From assembly GCA_022567365.1 (NCBI GenBank), contig JADFHG010000122.1:1-8894 (forward strand): 8,894 nt of DNA. The letters are read 5' to 3'. The notes beneath the pieces were generated by a model. The model was not told where the DNA came from, did not search any database, and saw nothing but the letters and a program-made list of their open reading frames with translations. Both the position numbers and the translations under genes were made by a program. This DNA comes from Planctomycetota bacterium. GTDB lineage: Bacteria > Planctomycetota > Phycisphaerae > UBA1845. This document shows, piece by piece, positions 1 through 5,738 of this stretch; position 1 is the first letter of the stretch, and every line of letters starts with the position of its first letter.

Positions 1-1896
1 CTTCAGGACGGCGCCCAAGTTGGTCGACGTCGTCGCGACGGCTTCGTCGGCGTTGCCGAGTTGCGTGCGTCGCACCTGAAGCGCGCCGCGGAGCAGGTGT
101 TCGGCTTCCTCGAGTCGCCCCCTCTTCCGCAGGAGCACGCCCAGGTTGTTCATCGTCTCCGCGGTTGAAAGATGATCCGCGCCGAACAGGTCGCGCCTTG
201 TCTCCAGCGATTCGCGGTAGAATCGCTCGGCTTGGTCGTAGCGACCCATCTCCTTGTTCAAGAGACCCATCGCATCGAGACTATCCGCCACGCCGGCGTC
301 AGGGTTCGACCCCTGAGCCAGCCGGATCTCGAGCGCCGTGGTCAAGTGCGGCTCGGCCCAATCGTACAATCCCAACTCCAGATAGGTCGCCCCGATCGTC
401 ATCCTCACGGCCGCCTCGACCTCGGGTTGACCGCTCAGCGCACCGGTCGCCAGCTTGTCCGCCGCACCGTCGAGAACCCGACGTACGGTCGGCTGGCTTT
501 CGGCCGTTATTCCCATGCCGACCGACGCGAACATCTCGTTCAAGAACCGATTCACTTGCTGCGTCTTTGCCGCGTCCCGCCGCGCACGGTGCTCCGAGTG
601 GACCGTGTTGAACAACACGCCGAGGGCGGCGAGGAGCACGACCGTGCCGGCGATGAGGCCTATTTTGTTGCGTCTTGCAAACTTGGCACAGCGATATCGC
701 ACGGTGTCGCGTCGAGCCGACACGGGCATACCGTCCAGGTATCTCCGGATGTCTTCGGAGAACAGTTCCACGGACGCGTAGCGACGCTCGGGTTCCTTGC
801 GCATGGCGACGAGCACGATGGCATCGAGGTCGCCCGCCAACCGTCGTCTCAGGGCGTCGGGGGTGTCGCTGCGCGCTCGACTGACCGTGTCGGGGGTGAC
901 CATCCTGCGGGTGGCGCCCTCCGGTCCGCGCGGCAGTGTCGTTTCCAGAATTGCCGTACTCGGCTTTTTAGGGTTCGATTCGCAGATCACGCGCTCCACT
1001 TCATGAAGCGAACGCGTCGTCAGGTTGTATGGACGGTGCCCCGTGAGAAGTTCGTATAGAATGACGCCTAGGGAATACACGTCACTCGCCGTGGTGATGG
1101 TATGGCCTCGCAATTGCTCGGGGCTGGCATACGCGGGCGTCATCAACCTCGGTCCATCGAGCGTGGTTTCAAGTGCCCGGTCGGGATCTTCCTCGATGAG
1201 TTTCGCAATCCCGAAATCGAGGAGCTTTGGGACACCGTTTGGCGTCACCAGTATGTTACTCGGCTTCAAGTCCCGATGGACCACCAGATTGCGATGGGCG
1301 AATTGCACGGCCGCGCAGACGGCGCGGAACAACACCAGACGCCGGCTGATCGAAAGCCGGTGTTCGTCGCAGAACTGATCGATCGGCGCGCCGTCGACAA
1401 ACTCCATCACCAGATACGGAGTGTCACCCTCGGCCACACCGCCGTCGAGAAGCCGACCGATGTTGGGATGATCCAACTTGGCCAATGTACGCTGCTCGCG
1501 GTGAAAACGCCGGACTATGTCATCGGAAAGACGCAGGCGGGGTGCGATGAGCTTGACGGCAACCGCATGCCCATGTGGGTCATCGCTGGGCGTGGCGTAG
1601 TACACGGAGCCCATACCGCCGCAAGCAATCAGGCGCACGAGCTGATAGGCACCTACGCGTCCCCCCACCAGCCGCTCCGCCTCGTCGGATCGGATCACCT
1701 CGCGAAACGTCTCGGCCGCGGGAACATCGAGCCCCTCGGAGGCCTCTTCGCTCGCGGTCAGCAAGGACTCCACTTCCGCGCGGAGTTCGGGGTCGCCGGC
1801 GCAGGTCGCGCTCAAGCGTGCCTCGCGCTCCTCGGGATCGAGATCGCACACCGACTCGAACAACGACCGAATCTGTTTCCACTGCGTGATCATCAT
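1..1896 (-). CDS. Membrane-anchored Ser/Thr protein kinase with C-terminal TPR array (partial, runs off left edge)
   Basis: The frame is open for 632 codons from ATG at 1896 to base 1, with no stop in the window. An N-terminal helical segment (residues 5-60, typical of planctomycete kinases paired with ECF sigma factors) precedes a Hanks-type kinase domain (about 84-390). Its Gly-rich loop is IACGGMGSVY (90-99). Catalytic features are the VAVK lysine K115, a probable helix-C E134, HRDLKPSN (207-214), DFG (228-230) and SPE (258-260). The family-typical GDLDAIVLVAMRKEPERRY stretch (355-373) closes the C-lobe. One hydrophobic segment (about 411-430) should span the inner membrane. After it come TPR units near 494-526, 536-570, 578-612 and a start at 620, so kinase and TPRs lie on opposite sides of the membrane. 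The kinase should phosphorylate cytoplasmic targets on Ser/Thr; the TPRs probably bind protein partners. The start is one base after the sigma factor stop, which implies translational coupling. A second in-frame ATG follows immediately. The first glycine of the loop is Ala91, a mild deviation; the other key residues are intact, so it is probably active. Confidence 0.95.
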   Translation of the reverse strand, partial: MMITQWKQIRSLFESVCDLDPEEREARLSATCAGDPELRAEVESLLTASEEASEGLDVPAAETFREVIRSDEAERLVGGRVGAYQLVRLIACGGMGSVYYATPSDDPHGHAVAVKLIAPRLRLSDDIVRRFHREQRTLAKLDHPNIGRLLDGGVAEGDTPYLVMEFVDGAPIDQFCDEHRLSISRRLVLFRAVCAAVQFAHRNLVVHRDLKPSNILVTPNGVPKLLDFGIAKLIEEDPDRALETTLDGPRLMTPAYASPEQLRGHTITTASDVYSLGVILYELLTGHRPYNLTTRSLHEVERVICESNPKKPSTAILETTLPRGPEGATRRMVTPDTVSRARSDTPDALRRRLAGDLDAIVLVAMRKEPERRYASVELFSEDIRRYLDGMPVSARRDTVRYRCAKFARRNKIGLIAGTVVLLAALGVLFNTVHSEHRARRDAAKTQQVNRFLNEMFASVGMGITAESQPTVRRVLDGAADKLATGALSGQPEVEAAVRMTIGATYLELGLYDWAEPHLTTALEIRLAQGSNPDAGVADSLDAMGLLNKEMGRYDQAERFYRESLETRRDLFGADHLSTAETMNNLGVLLRKRGRLEEAEHLLRGALQVRRTQLGNADEAVATTSTNLGAVLK

Positions 1897-1897
1897 C

Positions 1898-2470
1898 TCA
1901 ACCGTCTCTTGTCAACTCACGATGCAACCAACCCCGTGCCATCTTCCATCGCCGATTGACGGTAATCGGCGCGACATTCAGGAGCTCCGCGATCTCCGCA
2001 ATCGTGAATCCACCGAAGAACCGCAGCTCGACGACTTGACCGAGCTCTGGATCTCTGTCGGTCAGTTCGGTCAGCGCATCATCAAGCTGTACCAAATAGT
2101 GGTCGTAATCCGCGACGAACGGCGCGACGGCCGTCAACGGAATCCGTTTGGCGCCCCCTCCCCGTTTGGCGGCGCGGCGACGCCGGGCGTGATCCGTGAT
2201 GATGTGCCGCATCGACCGTGCCGCGGTGGCGAAGAAAACGGACAGTTCCTGGGGTTCCTTCGGTGCGTGCCCCACGAGGCGAAGAAAGGTCTCATGAACC
2301 AGTGCCGTCGGCTGTAGGGTGAAGTCCTTCAAATTGCCGCGCAGGCAGCGGTCGGCCAGGCTTCGCAGCTCGTCGTAGAGATAGGGCCAGAGCCGCTCGT
2401 CCGCCTCCGAACCCGAGCCCGCCCACTCGAGCGGTGCATCGGTACGACGGTTTTCGGCATTCGTTGTCAT
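1898..2470 (-). CDS. ECF-type RNA polymerase sigma factor (Sigma70_ECF, TIGR02999-like)
   Basis: A 190-residue protein, normal for this family. Region 2 is seen in LWPYLYDELRSLADRCL followed by TLQPTALVHETFLRLV, the hallmark of the PF07638/TIGR02999 sigma group known mainly from Planctomycetes, Acidobacteria and some Proteobacteria. A basic stretch, DHARRRRAAKRGGG, follows. Region 4 is seen in VVELRFFGGFTIAEIAELL and then VAPITVNRRWKMARGWLHREL, the helix-turn-helix that reads the -35 element. Its role is to direct core RNA polymerase to a dedicated promoter set. The frame is open further upstream, but I chose ATG 2470 because the domain begins soon after it and the upstream residues look like non-coding translation (Arg-rich, promoter elements inside). 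Only a weak GGA-type ribosome site precedes it. No anti-sigma factor is adjacent; the coupled downstream kinase is the likely controller, as known for many planctomycete ECF/kinase pairs. The target promoters are unknown. Confidence 0.93.
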   Translation of the reverse strand: MTTNAENRRTDAPLEWAGSGSEADERLWPYLYDELRSLADRCLRGNLKDFTLQPTALVHETFLRLVGHAPKEPQELSVFFATAARSMRHIITDHARRRRAAKRGGGAKRIPLTAVAPFVADYDHYLVQLDDALTELTDRDPELGQVVELRFFGGFTIAEIAELLNVAPITVNRRWKMARGWLHRELTRDG

Positions 2471-2557
2471 GTCGATCCAAATGGCCGTGCGGAGATACCG
2501 GGCGGGCACCTTTTTCGGCGAAACGGTGATACAAATCCGCCGCCGTTTGCGTTTGTT

Positions 2558-2587
2558 ATTATGGAGGATCGGGCAAGGCCGAGTCAA
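2558..2587 (-). promoter_or_regulatory. Probable sigma70-like promoter of the sigma factor/kinase operon
   Basis: Read on the minus strand, TTGACT (2587-2582; 5 of 6 to TTGACA) is followed after 18 bp by CATAAT (2563-2558; 5 of 6 to TATAAT). A transcript starting near 2550 would have a leader of about 80 nt before the sigma factor ATG at 2470. This is a consensus match by eye; no transcription data are available. Confidence 0.55.
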
Positions 2588-2596
2588 GCCTTGTCC
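2571..2596. promoter_or_regulatory. Inverted repeat bracketing the -35 box (possible operator)
   Basis: Plus-strand arms gggcaaggc (2571-2579) and gccttgtcc (2588-2596) are complementary over 9 bp with one G-T mismatch, separated by 8 bp. Those 8 bp contain the whole minus-strand -35 hexamer of the sigma/kinase promoter, so a dimeric regulator bound here would compete with or recruit RNA polymerase. No T-run follows on either strand, which argues against a terminator. The symmetry is seen directly; the operator role is inferred. Confidence 0.4.
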
Positions 2597-2722
2597 GCCT
2601 CGTGCTCGAGAATCAGCGCCGCGGCACCGACCAAGAGGCCGCGCAGTTGAAGGATCGGTCCGCGCGCCGGGGCACGGCATTCGCAACCGGCGTCCGTCGC
2701 GGGCGGAGTAACACTCAACAAC

Positions 2723-2727
2723 GGGGA
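2723..2727 (+). promoter_or_regulatory. Ribosome binding site of the first secreted-protein gene
   Basis: GGGGA lies four bases before the first of two adjacent ATG codons (2732 and 2735) and seven before the second. It supports initiation here; which ATG is used cannot be decided. I found no convincing plus-strand -10/-35 pair in 2597-2722, so the promoter of this gene is unassigned and may be of a non-housekeeping type. Confidence 0.5.
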
Positions 2728-2731
2728 AGCG

Positions 2732-3655
2732 ATGATGTACCGATCGGTCTCTTTTTCATGCACATTCTTGTTGATTCATGTGGCAGCGGGTCAGACAATA
2801 CAATTCGCCGAGCCACCCGGAATCCAGGCAGCCGTGTTGGTTGCGGGAGGAAGCCTTGCCGGCCTGCCGACGATTATCCCAATCACCCAGCATCGGTTTA
2901 CGAGCACCCTAGTGAGTTTTCCTGTGTGCGGCACGACCGTTGTGGATGGTGACGAGGCAGATGGGTTTGAGCCCTTCTCGAGTAGCGTGCAGTCCGAGGA
3001 CACGTGTGAGGGCAATTGGGTCGGCGAGTTCGCCGCGCAAGAATCCCTGATTGAGCCGACATCGATGAGTGGATTCGGAGACGTGCTCATCAAGGCGGCC
3101 CAAGCTCCCGAGAGTCCGGTTGTCGCCATGGGTCTCTCCTCCATCGAAGTGACGTTCGAAATACCGACGACGAGCGATTTCACGTTTTTGGGCATAATGC
3201 ACGCGTGGGGTATTGGGGGTACCCCAATCGTGCAGCCTGGGGCCTTCATGACGATCGTCGGGCCGGGGCCGGGGGTGGTCTTTGACGCGGTCGTCAGCCC
3301 GGGTCCGAACGGTGAGGGCATTACCGTGGAGGTGGATGAATCGGGGATACTGAGTGCCGGTTTGTACACGCTGGTCGTTGTGGCCCACACCGGCGGCAAC
3401 GACGTGATCGTGGGCCACGTGGTCGGCAGCGCGTCCTTTGAGTTCACTTTCGAGGTGAGTTCCAAGTTCGATCTGCCCGGCGACATGGACGCCGACGGCG
3501 ACGTGGATAGGGACGACTACATCGTATTTCGCGATTGTTTCACGGGTTCGGGTGGCGGTCCGGTTGTCGGTGTATGTATCCCCGGAGACTTCGACGGCGA
3601 CGGTGATATCGACTTCGACGACTTGGAGGCGTTCCGTGACGCGTATACCGGCTGA
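2732..3655 (+). CDS. Secreted protein: conserved two-Cys beta domain plus dockerin-like tail (no N-terminal propeller)
   Basis: A 307-residue protein. Residues 1-20 form a signal peptide (hydrophobic FSCTFLLIHVAAG, likely cleavage before QTIQ). A short segment (21-45) leads directly into the beta-rich domain shared by all four plus-strand genes (about 47-242). That domain opens with TIIPITQHRF, carries the cysteine pair C66/C92 around GFEPF, and ends with AGLYTLVVVA and SFEFTFEV. The C-terminus (249-306) is a dockerin-like pair of 12-residue calcium loops, DMDADGDVDRDD and DFDGDGDIDFDD, both with complete Asp ligands, plus Cys residues near DCFTG and VCIPG. The protein should be exported and calcium-binding, and may attach through the dockerin to an unseen partner. 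I do not recognise the beta domain as a named family and assign no enzymatic function. Unlike its neighbours it has no repeat domain in front. It lies 49 bp before the next gene, probably in the same operon. Confidence 0.87.
   Translation: MMYRSVSFSCTFLLIHVAAGQTIQFAEPPGIQAAVLVAGGSLAGLPTIIPITQHRFTSTLVSFPVCGTTVVDGDEADGFEPFSSSVQSEDTCEGNWVGEFAAQESLIEPTSMSGFGDVLIKAAQAPESPVVAMGLSSIEVTFEIPTTSDFTFLGIMHAWGIGGTPIVQPGAFMTIVGPGPGVVFDAVVSPGPNGEGITVEVDESGILSAGLYTLVVVAHTGGNDVIVGHVVGSASFEFTFEVSSKFDLPGDMDADGDVDRDDYIVFRDCFTGSGGGPVVGVCIPGDFDGDGDIDFDDLEAFRDAYTG
3494..3651 (+). repeat. Dockerin-coding direct repeat, copy 1
   Basis: This 158-bp stretch matches 5568-5725 with 10 mismatches by hand count (about 94 percent), including an uninterrupted identical run of 49 bp (3549-3597 versus 5623-5671). 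Most differences are synonymous. The regions upstream within the same genes are far less alike, so the identity is local to the dockerin. Confidence 0.9.
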
Positions 3656-3704
3656 CGCCTAGGAACCGACTTTCCAGCTCAGCCCAGAACTTCAACGAAA
3701 AGAG

Positions 3705-5738
3705 ATGAGATCAATGTTCGAGCGAACTAAACTTTCATTGCGTGTGGTCGTAGGATCCGGGTTGATGCTGGCGGTTGCGCACTCGCCCGCGGCGTCGGGG
3801 CAACCGGTTCAGTACACGGTGACGGACCTCGGGGCACCGATTGGCGGGACAACCTTTGGATCGGCGCTGAACAACGTCGGCCAGGTGACCGGCAAAACCG
3901 GTGAAGAGGGAGCGGGGGGGTTGGGCGCTCAGGCGTTCAGGTTCGACCCTGACAGGGGGATGATCATCCTGAACGATGGACCCTTTCCGAAAAGCGGCGG
4001 CCTGGTGATCAACGATCTCGGGCAGGTAGCCGGCTTGGTGTGCGTCACCGAAGGGCTGCCCTGTGATTTCTACATCTTCCGTTACACCGACGGCGTGGGC
4101 TTTGAGCTCCTCGGCGTCCTTGGCGACGGCGATAGCGCGCACCCCGCGGCGATCAACGAACTCGGCGATGTGGTCGGGCAGTCTGGTTTCGACCCCAGCG
4201 CCGCGATGCACGCGTTCTTGTTCACCGATGAAGAGGGGATGATCGACCTCGGTACGCTTCCCTCTGATGCAAACATATCGAGCGAAGCGACGGACGTGAA
4301 CGACGCCCGCCAAGTGGTCGGCCAATCCTTTGCGGGTCCTTCCCCCGGAGGCGGACTCCGCGCTTTCTTGTGGGAAGACGGCGTGATGCAAGACCTGGGC
4401 ACCTTCGGCGGCAACGACAGCGGGGCGGCGGGCATCAACGAGTCCGGGCAAATCGTCGGCAGCGCCGATCTTCCGGATCACACGGACCACGCCTTTCGTC
4501 ATACGCCGGGAGTCGGAATGGAGGATCTCAACCCGCCGTTCACTACCAGCAGTCGGGGTCTGCTCATCAACGAGTCCGGAATGATCGCCGGTACGTTCTC
4601 GAACGACGACGGTGACGGCACATTCCTGTTCAGCGACGAGCTCGGCTTCTTCGACATTGGGGTGTTCGAGCCGGCGGAGAACAGCATCCTGGTCGAGCCG
4701 GCGGACATGAACTCGTCGGGTCAAATAGTCGGTCGGGCACTGAACATTCCCTCCGATGACCTCCCGCTCCTCTGGCGCCAGTTTTTCTGGTCACCGGAGA
4801 CCGGCCTGGTGGATCTGAGCACAGTGATCGAGACCGGACCCCGCGATGTGGTTCTAAGCGAGGCGGTGGCGATCAACGATTCAGGCCGGATTCTGGTCAA
4901 CGGTGAGATCGATGGCGAACCGCGGGCGCTGCTTCTGACGCCGATCGCCGGACCCCAAACCATCATCCCCATTGCTCAGGATCGGTTCATCAACACCTTG
5001 GTGAGTTTTCCGCGATGCGGCAAACTCTCTGACAGCGATGCGGCCGAGGGGTTCGACCCCTTCGACAGCTTCCTGGAAACAGCGCAGGAATGTGAAGGTC
5101 CTTACGGTCACGTGACGGCCCAGCAGCAATCGCAAATCGACGCCGCGTCGATGACCGCCTCCGGCAACGTATTCACCAAGGACAATGGGGGAGACGGACG
5201 GAGCACCCTCGTCCTCTCAGGGAATTCCTTTTTCGCGGTGACGTTCGAGATCGGCGGGGCAAGCCAGTTCGCGCTGGCCGGCGCCATCGCCGCTGACGCG
5301 AATCCCCCCGACGCGGGCCTCGCAACCGACGCTGAACTCACGCTCACAGGCCCCGGCGATGGGACGATCTTCACCCACTTGGTGAGCGCCGGGACGGGCG
5401 GCATGATCGAAGAGCAGGGCGTCCTCGCGCCGGGGGTGTATACGCTGCTGGCGATCGCAACGCTGTCTATCGATGGAATTGCACCGCCCTTCGTCCTGGG
5501 CGAGGGGTCGTTCGAGTTCACCTTTACGGTGAAGCAGGTTGTCGTATCTCCCGGCGACTTTGACGGCGACGGCGACGTGGATCGGGACGACTACCTCGCA
5601 TTTCGCGATTGTTTCACGGGTCCGGGTGGCGGTCCGGTTGTCGGTGTATGTATCCCCGGAGACTTCGACGGAGACGGAGATATCGACTTCGACGACTTGG
5701 AGGAGTTCCGCGACGCGTACACAGGAGAAATCCGATGA
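3705..5738 (+). CDS. Secreted HAF-repeat propeller protein with two-Cys beta domain and dockerin-like tail
   Basis: A 677-residue protein. A signal peptide with a basic start (MRSMFERTKLSLR) and a hydrophobic core ends near residue 32 (SGQ). Residues 36-414 are HAF-type extracellular repeats (TIGR02913-like): units such as AFLWEDGVMQDLGTFGG followed by INESGQIVG. I count eight N-x-x-G-type motifs (near 56, 103, 151, 199, 245, 289, 336, 391). The first strand set, YTVTDLG, and the last, RALLLTP, could close one blade, giving roughly an eight-bladed propeller; this geometry is inferred. Residues 419-609 are the shared beta domain: TIIPIAQDRF, cysteines C438/C463, GFDPFDS, QQSQIDAASM, PGVYTLL, SFEFTFTV. 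Residues 617-674 are the dockerin-like pair, DFDGDGDVDRDD and DFDGDGDIDFDD. The protein is exported; its ligand is unknown. ATG 3705 has a weak AAGAG site; ATG 3714 is an alternative. The stop overlaps the next gene's ATG. Its last three residues (EIR) extend past the end of the first gene's dockerin and contain the next ribosome site. Confidence 0.92.
   Translation: MRSMFERTKLSLRVVVGSGLMLAVAHSPAASGQPVQYTVTDLGAPIGGTTFGSALNNVGQVTGKTGEEGAGGLGAQAFRFDPDRGMIILNDGPFPKSGGLVINDLGQVAGLVCVTEGLPCDFYIFRYTDGVGFELLGVLGDGDSAHPAAINELGDVVGQSGFDPSAAMHAFLFTDEEGMIDLGTLPSDANISSEATDVNDARQVVGQSFAGPSPGGGLRAFLWEDGVMQDLGTFGGNDSGAAGINESGQIVGSADLPDHTDHAFRHTPGVGMEDLNPPFTTSSRGLLINESGMIAGTFSNDDGDGTFLFSDELGFFDIGVFEPAENSILVEPADMNSSGQIVGRALNIPSDDLPLLWRQFFWSPETGLVDLSTVIETGPRDVVLSEAVAINDSGRILVNGEIDGEPRALLLTPIAGPQTIIPIAQDRFINTLVSFPRCGKLSDSDAAEGFDPFDSFLETAQECEGPYGHVTAQQQSQIDAASMTASGNVFTKDNGGDGRSTLVLSGNSFFAVTFEIGGASQFALAGAIAADANPPDAGLATDAELTLTGPGDGTIFTHLVSAGTGGMIEEQGVLAPGVYTLLAIATLSIDGIAPPFVLGEGSFEFTFTVKQVVVSPGDFDGDGDVDRDDYLAFRDCFTGPGGGPVVGVCIPGDFDGDGDIDFDDLEEFRDAYTGEIR
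5568..5725 (+). repeat. Dockerin-coding direct repeat, copy 2
   Basis: Partner of 3494-3651, offset 2074 bp, about 94 percent identical by hand count. The copies diverge at the stop. Copy 1 reads into TGA directly after the terminal glycine codon, whereas copy 2 continues GGA GAA ATC CGA TGA, which supplies the ribosome site and the start overlap for the next gene. Confidence 0.9.
5723..5728 (+). promoter_or_regulatory. Ribosome binding site inside the preceding gene; fixes the start of the YWTD gene
   Basis: AGGAGA, a strong Shine-Dalgarno match, ends six bases before ATG 5735. The ATG shares four bases (ATGA) with the preceding stop. The frame is open further upstream to 5609, but that stretch translates to Arg-rich shadow sequence within the previous dockerin. 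The ribosome site together with the signal peptide at residue 1 makes 5735 the start. Confidence 0.85.

Noticed and set aside
172..1959. Two long plus-strand open frames (172-1059 and 1102-1959)
   Set aside because: They lie antisense to the kinase. The minus frame shows all kinase motifs and TPRs, while these translations match no fold I know and are Arg/His-rich, as expected for shadow frames in GC-rich DNA.
2571..2596. Hairpin in the divergent spacer as a transcription terminator
   Set aside because: No T-run follows on either strand, and no gene ends nearby in either direction.
2471..2686. Upstream extension of the sigma factor frame to 2686
   Set aside because: The extension is Arg-rich, unlike family members, and would place the promoter and palindrome inside the coding region. 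ATG 2470 gives the usual length.
2791..3486. 231-codon minus-strand frame opposite the first secreted-protein gene
   Set aside because: The plus strand has a signal peptide, the shared domain and a dockerin; the minus frame has no family features.
3662..3675. Short inverted repeat ggaa/ttcc in the gap between the first two secreted-protein genes
   Set aside because: Four base pairs only, no T-run, and easily expected by chance.
3735..4724. 329-codon minus-strand frame inside the HAF gene
   Set aside because: It is the antisense shadow of the HAF repeats. Its regular composition follows the repeat periodicity of the plus strand, and it has no recognisable domain or ribosome site.
5609..5734. 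Upstream extension of the YWTD gene to 5609
   Set aside because: It would bury the signal peptide behind 42 Arg-rich residues and overlap the upstream dockerin out of frame. AGGAGA before ATG 5735 decides the start.
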